Shown: positions 12,571 through 27,779 of the stretch, piece by piece
How the letters are laid out: each line of letters begins with the position of its first letter
Position numbering within the stretch: position 1 is the first letter of the stretch
Made by a program: the position numbers and the translations under genes
Assembly: GCF_014356525.2 (NCBI RefSeq)
Contig: NC_052507.1
Span: 59,682,053-59,746,052, forward strand
Length of the DNA stretch: 64,000 nucleotides
Source of the DNA: Nilaparvata lugens
Lineage: Eukaryota; Arthropoda; Insecta; Hemiptera; Delphacidae
Reading direction: 5' to 3'
The notes under the pieces: generated by a model
What the model saw: only the letters and a program-made list of their open reading frames with translations
Database searches by the model: none
What the model was told of the DNA's origin: nothing

Positions 12571-12845
12571 AAGTTTCATAGATCGAGAAAATGCATTGAG
12601 ATGCGCGCAAGAGAGATATTAGTAAGAGACAGTACAGTCAGAGAGAGCGAAAAAAGAGAGAGAAACAGGTGTGACGTCAGAGGTCTGGTTGGACACATCT
12701 GGCTATCGGTCTGATATCTATGCCATTTAATTATGCATGTTAATTGCTTTACATTAGGATGAGTTGCGAGGGCAGAGCAATAGGAAGAGAGGATGAAGAG
12801 GAGGACGAGGAGTAGAAGGAGGAGGAGGAGGAGGATGTCCCCTAG

Positions 12846-12857
12846 TGTCACGTGACA
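12846..12857. promoter_or_regulatory. Palindromic E-box TGTCACGTGACA
   Basis: A perfect 12-bp palindrome around CACGTG. The TCACGTGA core is the preferred site of USF/MITF/TFEB-type bHLH-ZIP proteins. It sits next to GGAGGA purine repeats and CGCGCG sequence. Binding is inference. Confidence 0.35.
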
Positions 12858-13226
12858 AACCACCCCTCTTCCAATCACCAAAACATCCCTTCTCGCGCGA
12901 GAAATTGCGCGTGCGTGAGACCAAATCACTGTGTACCGGAATACACGCCCTCTCCCAACACAGAATAACTGAGGAGTGACATTAAAGTACGATGTTCAGA
13001 ACACTTAAACAGGAGAAAATTTCATGAGATTATATGTTATTTGAAATATGTGTAGAGTAAAAGTATTGAGGTCCTAAGTACGGTAGAGTTACACCGTGAA
13101 ATACGATCCTAATATTTCAAATAAGGAACATGAAAGTCTTGAATTTATTGGAGAATGAGAGACCAGAATTTTGAAAACTGTTTACAGTGAACTGTACCAC
13201 AGTTTTTTTTATTCTTCTCTATTTTC

Positions 13227-13440
13227 ATCAGGTACTAGCTGGTAACCCCGTGGTTTCCGCAAGGGTGTAGTAAAACTTGACAAACTGAAGACTTTACCTG
13301 CCCCTGAAAAATTCAAAATATGCCTATAACCATCCTCGGAAAATTAAGGACCTATATGCAAAATTCCAAGTTAATCACTTCAGTAGTTCAGACGTGATGA
13401 TTGGTCATTTGTGAGTTTCATATCTTGTACGTGTATAGGC
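13227..13440 (+). repeat. Interspersed repeat beginning CTAGCTGGTAACCCCGTG
   Basis: Shares with the element at 30.85 kb the opening ACTAG-TGGTAACCC-GTG, then the words ACTTGAC, GCCTATAACCATCCTCGG, TATGCAAAATT and AGTAGTTCAGACGTGATGAT in the same order. Divergent copies of this kind are common in arthropod genomes. This copy looks truncated. Confidence 0.65.
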
Positions 13441-14730
13441 TGAGAGTATGAATGAAAGAGCTTCATTATGTTATAAATTGACAATAATTTCAAAATCCAG
13501 GATGAGTCATCTTAATTCTCTATAAGCATTCACCTAAATCATTATATAAAGAGATAAAGTGATATAACAATTCAGCCATATAGCGTCCAATATTTATTAT
13601 CACATAACAATTCAATGCATATTGTCAGAAAATAAATATTTTCCCACATAGAATATTGGTCTGTGCGTGGGGAAGAATTCTTATCTATTATTTTAACTGA
13701 GAAATAAAAAAATCCTGCAGAATTCTGTCTTATTATCATTCTTACTTACATTTTAAAATATTGTTTGGAAATAAAGATGAAGAAATACAAATCATAAATT
13801 CTTGTAGTTATAATTTAATTATATACTTAAAGAAATTTTTCTTCTCAGAGTTATTCAACGATTAACCGTACAGTATTAACGATTAACAGTATACAGGTAT
13901 TACTAAGGTCAGTATAAATACAGCCTACAAAATACCAACCGCCTTCAATTGCATTAGAAACAGACAGAGATATTTTTGTTGGGGAAACTGAGAAAGCACC
14001 AACACGAAGAATGACCATAGCAGGGTGATTCGGGGGTCGGTTGGGGGGAGGACCGTCTGGACTCCTCAATTGTGAAAAGTGGTGCATACATTTGGGTAGA
14101 GTGCCGCCGCCACCGCCGCCGCCTCTTGTGGAAGAGAAGTAGAGCCCGGAGAAGTAGAAGCCATCGTCATCCATTAAGGGGATGAGAACTGAACTGAACT
14201 GAACGATCGAATTGCATGTCTACAGCGCACAATTGCATGTCTACCACTTCACCCATTTCTACTAGCATCTCGTTTTCAACTTCATCTTCTCCCTCCCACT
14301 ACTCTACTTCAAATTCCGCCTCCTTCTCTGTATCTTAATACTCTTAATTGTCTTCAAGTATCTGTTCTTGATCCTATTCACATACCACTTCTTTTTCATA
14401 TTCCTGTATTTTTCATCAACTTCTTCTCCTCTTCTTTCTCCTTCTTATCCTTTTTCTTCTGTACTACAATATATTGCAGTTATTATAACTAACTAACTAA
14501 TTGCTGTTAACTAAATTATATTTAGTTATTACAATTAATTATTTAATTTCAACTGCTAGTTTTATTTATGATTATTTGTTTGCAGAAGATGTAACGTTAT
14601 CATATGATTTGAATTTTTGTACCCTGTTGTCATGGATAATAAAAATCAATTTGATTTGATTTCTTTACAAAAAAAATACATACAGGTATGGGAACAACAG
14701 GCATTATAGCAAAACTGTTCCCGAACATTT
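13441..14730. other. Intronic DNA with GCC-rich patch and retroelement tail
   Basis: Mostly AT-rich. A short GC-rich patch (about 14035-14115) has a run of GCCGCC units that gives a poly-glycine antisense frame. A stretch around 14630-14665, ending AATCAATTTGATTTGATTT, looks like a non-LTR retroelement 3' end with a short tandem tail. A pyrimidine-rich patch lies at 14270-14470. Confidence 0.35.
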
Positions 14731-14734
14731 CTTC

Positions 14735-15020
14735 TTTTACAGATGGAATTAAATAGAGAATGCATTTATTCATATAATTAGGTTTCTCAATCTAGGTGGC
14801 ACGGCTCTCGTGCCACAAGAGCGTTTTATGTCCTGTAACCAAGAAGAAAGTCAGTCAATAAATCCAGATCTATATTCTAATCGTTGTTTTATTATCTCGA
14901 TACACAACAAATTTGGCTGTTAATCTAGCTGTTAGCCCTGTTGTTGATGTCTGCAGTAGCAGAGGTCTTCGGGGTGATTTGCAGCATTTATTTAGGATTT
15001 TCGTTCAATAATAATTATTT
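14735..15020 (+). repeat. SINE-body copy related to the 27.1-27.5 kb repeats
   Basis: Two blocks match the repeats near 27.3 kb: AATTAAATAGAGAATGCATTTATTC (14750 region; inverted in the other copy) and CAGAGGTCTTCGGGGTGATT followed by TGCAGCATTTATTT (14960-14990). About 150 bp lie between them, so this copy is rearranged or interrupted. A pyrimidine-rich tract follows to 15210. Confidence 0.6.
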
Positions 15021-15689
15021 CTTCTTTTCTTCTCCCACTACTTCTTCCCTTCTCCCTTACTCTCCCTCATCTTATCTATCTTCTTCTTATTTTCCTTATT
15101 CATCTTATCCTTTTCCTTATTCAACTTTGTCTTCTCCCACTCTTTCTCCACCCTTATTTCATTGTTCTCCTCCTCCTCCACCCACCATCTCCCTTACATC
15201 TTCTTAATGAGCAGGTTATCCCCGTCAGGTTGTCACCGCTAACTATGGAAACATTAGTTAATTTCCATTTTATTAATAATTGCGATCAACTAATATAAAT
15301 AGTGGACTCATTGATCGTTCCTGTATCATTGGCTTAGAAATTTGCAAAAATGGTGTTTGAAATGAGCTTTATAATCAGGATTCTGTGCCGAGCACTATTT
15401 TTAATTCAGGCCTTTTCCCAAGTTATAATAGTACATTTAATACGCAATAGACTAGAGCCATTATTGTAAGTGAGTTAGCGAAATAAATTATTTTCTCTCT
15501 CTATTATGAACGACCATGACTTCGAGTTTCCCATGATAGATATTTAAAAATTGTGGCTCCGAGTCGTCGAGGAATGTAGATTATGGAATTATCTCTAAAA
15601 CTTAGCCTTCCTGTCGCGACATAGAGTGCGATAAGTTGGAAAACAGCAAGCATTGAAATTATAACAAACTACCGATTTTGCAGTTACTA

Positions 15690-15870
15690 TTTGGGCCAAA
15701 GGCTCTAGAAGCCACGCGGCGATTGGTCAAATTGATTCCCTTCGCCCAATAGGAAACCTGTTTCTAAATACAGTAGTGGGGCAATTCCCCAGCCGAGAGA
15801 CCAGATTACGTTTCGGAGGACACTTTGCTAGGAGCACTACGAGAGTAAAGATGTAGTCATTATGTTTCGC
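15690..15870. promoter_or_regulatory. GC-richer pocket with opposed CCAAT boxes
   Basis: Contains GATTGGTC and, 24 bp on, GCCCAATAG (CCAAT boxes on opposite strands), then GGGGCAATTCCCCAG, in an AT-rich setting. CCAAT pairs are typical of promoters and of retroelement LTRs. A candidate small exon lies 0.75 kb to the right on the plus strand. There is no direct proof of transcription. Confidence 0.25.
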
Positions 15871-16619
15871 CCTTTTTGGGCAAGCTTATAAGTTTATATC
15901 ATTAGTAAATGTAGGAGCTAGTTTTATTTTTATTAAAGTTTAAATTTTCTAGTAGTGCCATGTCCTGAAAAGTTTAATTGTGTCTCTTCATCATGTACGA
16001 ATAATTGTTTCTTCAAATAACCGCTAAGGTACGTAAAATAAGGTTGAAATATAATTTAGGGAATTTAATTGATTGAAACTTCCATAAGAGTGATGTATTA
16101 ACAAAGCCTGTTATTTTTCAAGTTAATATATTGATTGAGAATAATCCTTTTGATTTTATTAGTGATGGAAGATAATTATAAATTTTTTTCTAAAGAAGTA
16201 TAGAAAGTTTTCAGTTACGTTACATTTGAGTTATTGTTTCTGGAGATATATTATCGTAGAGTATTGCTGAAAGTCAGGAAGATAGCCTTCAAATTGGAAT
16301 GAAATTTTTAAGATTATGTTCATATTGAGTTTAAGACTCAATTTTATATTTTTCTGACTGTGTTTTCTCATGGCGTTAAGGCTTTTAACTGAACGCTAAT
16401 TTATTAAATTATAACAGAACTTTTGAATCATTTGTGAAGAAAGATCCATTAATTCTGATACAAAGAATCAGTAGTTTAAAGATAAAAATCTATATAAAAT
16501 GAGGATTCAAATAGAATGAGAGAATTTAATTAATTGTAATCAATAGATAACTCCTGTTTTAGCTTTTGATGAATTGTAGGAAGAGTTAGAAATTAATGCT
16601 GTAATTCATTTATTTATAG

Positions 16620-16766
16620 CGGTTCATGTGTGTCCCCAAACCAACTTCATGTACTACCACCACTTTGGTTCCGCAATTTTATGTAACACCGCTTCAAGAC
16701 ACCCGTTCAGACGACAGGTCTAGGGACGTAAGAGGACGTCGCCGTCAAGCCAAATTCAACCGGTAA
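16620..16766 (+). CDS. Candidate small exon or ORF of unknown identity
   Basis: After an acceptor-like TTTATTTATAG, a frame beginning CGG TTC ATG runs 48 codons to TAA at 16764-16766. It is much richer in G+C than its flanks and encodes a basic tail (RSRDVRGRRRQ). AAG|GTACTG shortly after the stop could be a donor. I do not recognise the peptide. It could be a small last coding exon of a nested plus-strand transcript served by the CCAAT pocket near 15.75 kb, or part of a retroelement. Confidence 0.2.
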   Translation, partial: RFMCVPKPTSCTTTTLVPQFYVTPLQDTRSDDRSRDVRGRRRQAKFNR

Positions 16767-17748
16767 AAGTTCACCGCCAAAAACAAGGTACTGTAACCCC
16801 GACGATAAAGCAACGTACAGACCAACGAAAGTGCAGTGTAGTGAAACAAAGGTTCATTCGAGAATGTCCATCAAAAGTGGGGATTCAAAATTATTATGAA
16901 ATGGGTTATATGGGTTACTATCGACGAAATTTGGGTTCAACGGGCTTTTCTTTCTTGAGTAATTTCATGTTGAAATTAATTTGTTATTGTATGACTGATA
17001 TTGTTTGGTTTTGTGACGTATTGCTATCTAAACAAGGGATAGTAATGCGCCCCCAAATCAGATGAAGAATGTCAACAAAGTAACATGAAATTGTTGTTTC
17101 GGTTGTTGGATTTTAGTTGCCAATGTTTATTGAAGCTGTTTGTATTTTACAATTATTTCAAATTGTAGTGCTATTCTATAGTAGAAACCTATTAAATCAG
17201 GCATGGCAAGATTAATTGAAGTTTTCTTGACTCTAGCCCGTTCACCTGCATGAATTAGGTATAGACTCTGGTGTTTTCTAGATGTGTCGGCCTATTTCTA
17301 AATTCTAAATTTTATTCAAAATTATCTTCTTTATCATCTTCAAAAAGGTCAGGCACAATTCTTATTATTGAATGATTGATTAAAGCTTTGAATTTGTGAG
17401 ATACTAAGTTTCCTAATGACTGTTGTATCACTGATGCCGACTTTACAAATAGTCACTGCCAATAAATAATAATTATTGGATACGTTCAGAAAAGGGGTAG
17501 TAAGAATTTCGAGCCGGTAGTTGTGGTCTTTCCTCATATTTACATTTAAATGTTGTTATTTTTCAAAGTTAGTCTTGTCCGGTTATTTCAATAAGTGGCT
17601 GGATTTCGTGTCCATTTGCCTCTATTTGTCTGAAATAACTGATTCTTCGATCTTGACATGTGACGAACTATATACTAAACTATAATTGGAATGCCTGCTT
17701 GATGTATTACGCATTACGCCATCTGTTTGGACTCAATATTAGCTAACT

Positions 17749-17920
17749 TAATAAGAAAACAAAGATATTGTCGAATTTCACTAGAAATTTATTAAAAACT
17801 TTAAAACAGAACCATGGTTTCACCCATGATGCGTTGGTTAACTACGTGAAATCATGGTTCTGTTTTAAAGTTTTTAATAAATTTCTAGTAAAATTCGACA
17901 ATATCTTTGTTTTCTTATTA
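17749..17920. repeat. Near-perfect hairpin, 74-bp arms, 24-bp loop
   Basis: The left arm 17749-17822 (starting TAATAAGAAAACAAAGATAT) and right arm 17847-17920 are reverse complements with about one mismatch (ACCATGG versus ACCATGA). GCTAACTTA(AT) occurs just left of the hairpin and again about 45 bp right of it. The two overlapping ORFs of 76 and 63 aa encode the same peptide because of the palindrome and are not genes. It may be a foldback MITE or a double-stranded-RNA source. Confidence 0.9.
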
Positions 17921-18039
17921 TGGAGAGATTTCACAACATCACCATCACTTCTACTAATTTTATTAGCTAACTTAGTCCAAATGGTATTAAAATTTTGATG
18001 ATTCCCAGAAAGAGCCTTCCCAAAGGACTGCAATAAAAC

Positions 18040-18430
18040 GCAGTAGTTTTCCGATGCTCAATACAAATGCACAAGAAAACGAAGCCTTTGAGTACGAAGT
18101 AATCAGCACGTTATCGAAAACGACCAGAAAGCCAAGTGAAAATCAAAAAGCGAGATCAAACCAAAAAGAGCAGTATCCCAATTGTCCTTCAAAAAATCCA
18201 CACACAAACCGCGAACCAAAACAGCAATAGGACCTTTTTTCAAAAACTGTCCCCCAACGGCTAATTCAAAAACAGCTCTATTGAAAGATGATTGAATCGC
18301 GCGCCGGGATACCAATCTAAAAACTCCGCCCCATTCAAATTTTTGTGGTCTCTTCGAAAAATGCTGGAATAGAACAATAGTTGATTGTTTGCGACTGCTA
18401 ATTAAGCGCGAACAACGGAAAAATAAAACG
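18040..18430. promoter_or_regulatory. Possible conserved non-coding element downstream of COE exon
   Basis: This stretch lies 0.4-0.75 kb downstream of the 18.8-kb exon in the gene's direction. It is less AT-rich than its surroundings and has words typical of developmental enhancers: TTTGATC and TTTTTGATT (TCF/pangolin-like, minus strand), AACAATAG (SOX-like) and CTAATTAAG (homeodomain core). No frame is long enough for an exon. Confidence 0.3.
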
Positions 18431-18789
18431 TTTAGGCTACGATTGTCCCTGAGGATGAGGAGTGAAAGGAATTTGTGAACAGGGAATCCAAAAACGTGAA
18501 TGACGAATCTGTGATCGTATTTTCTATTAGCTTTGATAGGAATGCGATGATTCTCTCGGGTTTTCGTTCATTAAATCTGAACAATGCTTTTAAAAATCAC
18601 TTGCTCTTAAGAGCCACATGCCTGAAGCACTTTTTGTGCAGGTTATGAGAAGAACAGTTTCTCAGCATCAATACTCACTACAAGAAATGAAGAGAGCTAG
18701 TTAACTGAGGAATTGAAATGAGAATTTCATCCACGAAATATTGTAATACATTAGAGATTGATTGATATTTTAAATGTTTCTATCACTCA

Positions 18790-21931
<3,142 letters not shown>

Positions 21932-23349
21932 TTATCTCTTGAAAGTTTTGACAACAATTCAACATCAAATAGAATTGGATGAAATTGACAGTGGAATACC
22001 TGAGTCGCATAGCCAAAATTTACTAAATTACTAAATTTACTAAACCTAAACTAGAGTAAAATACCTATAATGAAGTATAATACTGTTGGCAACTACTTAA
22101 CCACCAGCGAAGAATATCAATATAGTAATCTCATGTATGAAGACTGCAGATTCCAATGATTATAGTGAGTTTAATATGAATTGACAGCGTAAAGAGATCA
22201 GCCAGACAAGTTACAACTAGACCTGACTATAATTTCAACCTTCAAAACAACTATACTGAATTTGGATGATACATTATAGTTTGATGTAATATTAATGAAT
22301 TCAAGATAAATTTGGTAACAGTAAATTAGTAATACACTTTGACGTGTCATATACTGCAGGAGCGTTGTGTCTTGTTGCAGTTACTTATGACAAATAAGGT
22401 AAGTCATGATCCATGAACCAATGGTTCAAGGATAAAACATTCATGTCTTTTGCTTCATTCCTTATTGAAAGAAACAGGCAATATTCTTGAAAAATTCACA
22501 TTTTCACATAGGTAATGTTACAGATAGAGTGAATAATTGTATGATTCATCCAGAAAATTCATGCATTGATAAGTGCAGTCAACGCTTTCTAGTAAGAATG
22601 AAATATTGATTTGTTTCTTAGTGAGGAACCTAACAATAGGATGATGTAGAAGAATAACATGTTGACAAGGGTCATGAACCTGTCACAAACTCTCGATAAC
22701 AATCAATATTCATACGGAGTGAAACGCTAAGCCGTCCGGCGCTTATCAATGAGATATTGGTCCGCGGAGACAAAACGTTTCTGGCCTCTTTAAACATTCA
22801 TCTTCCGACACACACACGCACACTAATCCCACATTTTTTACCAGTCTGACATCAAACGATTAGGTCACTGCAAAGAAAACAACCCCACACCCCATTACAT
22901 ATTCAATTAAACAAGAATCTATCTCCGTAAACATTGTGTCGAGAGCTTCGACTTTCCGGTAATCCCTGTGATGGCTGCCGACTGGGATTAACTCTGCAAG
23001 GGGTCGACTAGGGCTCCTCACTCTGTGACAATCCCTCAATCTTCGACTGTTGCTCATGCAACACTGACAATCCATTATTTTCCTTTCCGTTTTCAATCAG
23101 CCGACGTAAAGCCAGTAGTTTAGCTGGGGTGGAATCGATAGATAATGGTTGGTGGGTTGAAGGAATTGTTTGTTGCGAGGTGGAGAGCAACATCCAAATG
23201 AAATTTCTTTTCCAAAATTTATGGTTGGTTATTGTAAGTCATCAGTAAGAACTCGTTACGCTTGATCAATTAAACTCTATGTTTAATTGAGCTCTTGTTC
23301 AACTCCAAGCGAAATAAATAATTAGTTATAGTCTGAATACACGAAGTAA

Positions 23350-23625
23350 TACCATATAGAGAAAAAATAGCATGAGAAGATGCCATGTTTTAGGGCTTCT
23401 ATGTTCCAAATTCACTAGCTTTTCTCAAGCTGATAATCACGAACCTACCATTTTGTGAAGGGATGTGACACTGGCAGTCTTTCATACTGTGCCGTTTTTA
23501 AACTCTCACCCGGCCAAAACAGCAATGATAGACAGTAGTCGGCTTGAGTTGACAATCATCTTGAAATTTGGAACATAAACGACCTCTATCATGTCATTTT
23601 ATGCTATCTTTTCTCTATGGTAGTA
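23350..23625. mobile_element. MITE of about 275 bp with inverted ends of about 60 bp
   Basis: The left end TACCATATAGAGAAAAAATAGCATGA and onward to ATGTTCCAAATT, and the right end AATTTGGAACATAAA...TAGCATAAAATG inverted, ending CTCTATGGTAG, are diverged inverted repeats. There is no coding capacity inside. Confidence 0.65.
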
Positions 23626-23770
23626 CCCACGCACAAGCATGAAGCCCATACAAGCATCATCGTCAGAAAACGGATTTCAGACCTACATCTTCGAAACATT
23701 TCTACCACATCACCCATGTTATGTCTACAAATCTCACCACAATACATCAATGCCATCAACATTTCTTTGT

Positions 23771-24025
23771 GAATCAGTAGCTATTCACACACAATCGACT
23801 ATAATCGGATTCAACTTCAACTGTCAGCTTTGGTGAAATGGGTACCATCCATGTTATTTATGAGTAATGCTGAAAGTATTAAATGAATCAGTTGCTATTC
23901 ACACAAAATCAACTGAAGTGAGATTCACCTAAACCTGTCAGCATTGATTGAAAGGGAAGCATCGATGCTATTCATAAGGGATCCTGACAATTTGGAGTGA
24001 ATCCCACTATACACAAACGAACCGA
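23771..24025. repeat. Two diverged tandem copies of a 110-bp repeat
   Basis: Copy one begins at about 23773 (TGAATCAGTAGCTATTCACAC) and copy two at about 23885 (TGAATCAGTTGCTATTCACAC). Both go on through CTGTCAGC-TTG/ATTG, a GGG(T/A)A(C/G)CATC word and TTATGAGTAATGCTGA or its variant. A third diverged relative lies at about 34815-34925 (GTGAGATTCACTTCAAACTG, GGGAAGCTTC, AATGCTGACAGTATT). Confidence 0.6.
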
Positions 24026-24189
24026 TTTGTAAGGGACAAAAGACAGCGGACATGTTGGATTGTAAGATGGTGTCGTCCGTCCATATTTCAATGTCAGCTC
24101 GCTGTATTTGGACTCTAAGCCAATGCGCTGGTTTGAATATAGAGGAGAGATTGACTTCTTAAAGGAGGGTGGTTTTATTTGGGGTTTTT

Positions 24190-25745
24190 CATCTTATTTG
24201 AAGAAAAGAGAAGAGTGATGACGGTGGAGGTGGGTGGAGTGAGCGGGGGTGGAGGAGAGAATGGAACAGATGAAGATGAAGAGACGAGGAGGAGAGGAAA
24301 GAAAGAGAAGGAGAAGAGGGAAAGAAAGAGGTAGGAGAGGATAAATGGGGAGAAGAATGAGAGGTGTAGGAGTTGGAGGAGAATGAGGAAGAGAAGAAAA
24401 ATAAGACGAAGGAGAAGGAGAAGATTGATTGATTGATTGTTTATTTGCTTCAATTATGTCGGAGAATAATAGAAGAAGAGAGAATAATAAAAAAATAATA
24501 ATAAGGAGAGAAAAGGAGTAGGGGGATGAATGAAAAAAGAGTGTATTGATGAAGGAGGACAAGAAATAAGGAAAGATGGAAGGAGAAAATGCGGATAGGC
24601 AGAAGAAGAAGGATATAGAAGTAAAAGAGTAGAGGGAGAGAATCCATAATGAAGCGAAACAGGTGAAGAAAATTATTTATAAGGACGAAAGGAAAAATAA
24701 GAGACCGATAATGATAGAGAATAGAAGTCAAATGAGGTGCAACAAAATTTAGGTGGGGAAGATGATAATATGAAGGAGTTTTAATGGCGGAAGAAGGAGG
24801 AAAAGTAGATGGACAAGAAAGAGAAAAAGGAGTTGTAGGTGGTCGTAAGAGATGTAGAAAAACGAAAAAATAGAAGACAGTGTGGACCAGTTTCTTTTCT
24901 TCCCCCTACCCTTCTCCACAAGATTCGTCCATTTTATATCCGTTCACCAAACATAAGGTAAATATGCAGGTAGATTGGTGTTTCTTTTATTCGTTTTCTC
25001 TGTCCACACACTCTACATGTAAAGCATCAGCCGCATAACAATATGTTGAATTCTACTCCATATTAAGTTGCAGTTTCTCTCTCTTATCATACCCTACCTC
25101 TTTGTTATCTCATTATTATTATTATCTCTCTTGGTCACCTTGATTATTCTTATTCACTACAATCCCAAATAGGTTTCTCCTCTTCCATAACCCACCTGTC
25201 CATTTCTCACATTACATCACTTGTTTACACTGTCTCCTCTTGTACACATCTCTTCCTTCTACCCGTCTCCTCACACATATTTATTCATCTTCTCTCCAAT
25301 CTTGAAGTCCTATTTCCATCTGAATCTGAATCTTGCATTTCTATACTCATCTTGTTTTATCTTCATACTTTGTATCATCCTTTTCTACTATTCACCAACT
25401 TTTCTGGTATATCCTTCTCCTCTTCATCCTCCTTGAACTTCTCTCAGTCATCCTTCTTCCATCTTCTTTTCTTCCACATACATATTCTATTTTTTAATTC
25501 TCATTTATATCTTAGTCCTCACATCTTTTTTCTCCTACACACATATTACATTTTTCAATATTCTCTTCTATTTTTCTATCTTTTCTGCAATCTTGTATTA
25601 CTCACCACACCTCATATACTGTCCTTCATACCTTATGTCTCCCTTTTCCATCGTCTTTCCTCCTCCTCATCATCAACCTCTTCCTCCTCCACCGCACACA
25701 TCTTCTCCTCCTTTTCCTCAATCTCCTTTCTCTTACACTGACCGT
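24190..25745. other. Purine tract (700 bp) followed by pyrimidine tract (850 bp)
   Basis: 24190-24880 is almost wholly A/G-rich on the plus strand (GAGGAG, AAGAAG). After about 20 bp of mixed sequence, 24890-25740 is C/T-rich (TTCTCC, TCATCTT). The overlapping frames in both tracts are low-complexity artefacts. Confidence 0.75.
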
Positions 25746-25756
25746 CGTCTCAACTA

Positions 25757-25766
25757 TCCCCTGGGA
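25757..25766. promoter_or_regulatory. COE/EBF consensus palindrome TCCCCTGGGA
   Basis: An exact TCCCNNGGGA match inside the COE gene. It lies 303 bp from a second site with the same ten bases. Between the two are a palindromic E-box (CACATGTG, near 25886) and CAGATGG. Confidence 0.5.
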
Positions 25767-26059
25767 TGTAACCAAAGCAAATCGAAGCGACTTGTACGGC
25801 ACACAAAAATAGTCTAATGCAATTCCACCTTCCCTCCTCTCTACCATCACCACTACCCTAACCAACCCACCCCCTAACACATACACATGTGTATGGATCC
25901 AAGCCAGGACCCCTTCTATTACGTATACAAACAAGAAATCCTTTGGATTTCTAGTTTGGATCAGGGTGGACTAACCCCTCTCACCCCCCACCCCTTGACC
26001 CCCAGATGGTCAACAGTATGACTACTGCTCCTCTCCCTCCTACTCCACCAGCCGGGGAA

Positions 26060-26069
26060 TCCCCTGGGA
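26060..26069. promoter_or_regulatory. COE/EBF consensus palindrome TCCCCTGGGA, extended
   Basis: An exact TCCCNNGGGA match in the wider context GGAATCCCCTGGGAATAG, close to the extended optimal ATTCCCNNGGGAAT. Same ten bases as the site at 25757. The flanks (25980-26110) are GC-richer than the surrounding intron, consistent with an enhancer of about 350 bp. Confidence 0.55.
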
Positions 26070-26640
26070 ATAGTCTGGTTGCGTCATACGCCACCGCACA
26101 TCTTCATAAATCATATCTAGTTTGTAGCTGCTCATTCTATTTATTATTCAACATTTCATAAATTTGTAGATGTGCTGGCTGCTGGTTAAACTACTCACGC
26201 TATTTGCTTTCCTGTTCGAGCCTAGGTCTGCATTTTTCCTATCAATTCAATTCAAATTTTAAAGCATAGACAGTTGATTGATGAGGGAATTGTTATTGGT
26301 AGTATTATTATTCCGTTCAGTCTATAATTTCTCATGAATCAATTCATAGTACATAATTTCAGTCTGTCCAGTTTCAAGCTAAGCAATAGAAATTTGATGA
26401 GTGAAGAAGTTGTGTGTTGAATTTGATATTGGTGAAATGATTTTTCAATTATATATAATATTTATTTCCTATTCCCCATATATATTCATCCACCAAATCC
26501 ATGAAACACAACATAAAATTAAGATTTCTCAAAAATGCATTAACTCATTGTTTCCGTTATAAACTTTCTCTCCTCCAACATTCTCTACAATGAATGAGAA
26601 AAAATAAATTTGTAACTATACTTCAAATTTCATCAACAAC

Positions 26641-26820
26641 TTAAGCTGCGTTTACACCGAAGTTATGAACAAAATATTAATAACTAAATCCTTATGGATT
26701 CTATTAGATTGAACGGAACTTGACAAACACATATGTTCATCATGTGTATGATAAGTTATGTTCAATCTAATATAATCTTTGAGGATTTACCAAGGGTTTA
26801 TTTGGTATAAACGCAGCTTC
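26641..26820. mobile_element. MITE of about 180 bp with ends AAGCTGCGTTTA
   Basis: The left end AAGCTGCGTTTACACC and right end GGTATAAACGCAGCTT are inverted repeats of about 16 bp. The inside has a second inverted layer (AATCCTTATGGATTCTATTAGATTGAA against TTCAATCTAATATAATCTTTGAGGATT). Related ends occur near 32880 (TAAGCCACGTTTTCACC). Confidence 0.7.
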
Positions 26821-27120
26821 AAAATATTGAATTCTACCAATAACTTGAAAACATTGTTTCATGTTTCTAACTCACATAGAACATTGTCTCAAGCGATTGC
26901 AGGTACTGTATCGTTTATTGAAAAAGAAAGTTTCAAAAAGACTATTAAAAGTAAGAGGATAGGGAAAAATAGAATTAATTTTGAATATGCCAGGATATTG
27001 AATAGGAGAAATAAGAAGTGAAAGAGGAGATTTGTAGACAGCAATGTAGCCAAACCAACGTAGATCTCAAGTGAAAGATGTAGAACTTCATTCATTTCAT
27101 TTCACTGGTTCAGGTACAAT

Positions 27121-27442
27121 AAATATATAATTATTATTTAACGAAAATTCCAAATAAATGCTGCAAATCACCCCGAAGACCTCTGCTACTGCAGACATTG
27201 ACAACAGGGTTAACAGCTAGATGGAAATTCGATGAGAACTACTATCCAAAAATTAGTTGCCAGCCCGGGAATCGAACGCGGTACCTCCCAATTGCCAGTC
27301 AGGAATGCCAATTTGGATAGTAGTTCTCATCAAATTTCCATCTAGCTGTTAACCCTGTTGTCAATGTCTTCAATAGCAGAGGTCTTCGGAGTGATTTGCA
27401 GCATTTATTTGGAATTTTCGTTAAATAATAATTAAATATTAA
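27121..27442. repeat. Two SINE copies head to head, forming a 320-bp hairpin
   Basis: The left copy (27121-27250, minus orientation) and right copy (27312-27442, plus orientation) are near-complementary arms of about 130 bp. The 61-bp loop is the tRNA-like head on the minus strand, with B box GCGTTCGATTCCCGG. The body contains CAGAGGTCTTCGG(G/A)GTGATTTGCAGCATTTA, also seen at 14.96 kb. The arms differ at only a few positions (for example CTGCAG versus CTTCAA). Confidence 0.8.
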
Positions 27443-27779
27443 TTAGCATTTGAATAAATGCATTCTCTATTTAATTCCATCTGTACAATAAATATAGTGA
27501 ACTTTCAGAAATCTGTCTTTATTTATTTGGAGAAATGAAAAAGCCCATCAAAATGGATTAAAATAATACAAATTAATTTTTCTATATTTCTCTTATAAAG
27601 AGATTCTATAAAAATTTCCAGTAATAAATTGATGGAAATTTCCTCATATTTGGAAAGTATTGTTTTAACTATTGGAGTAGATTAAATTTTACACATTCTT
27701 TTATTGAACGGAAGTTGAAATTTGGGAATCTAATTCATTGCGTGGAAGAAGCTCAATAAATCTATAATTTCTCAATAAC

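Noticed and set aside
24194..24731. Overlapping minus-strand frames of 92-122 aa rich in S, F, L and P
   Set aside because: They all come from the same purine-rich tract in different frames.
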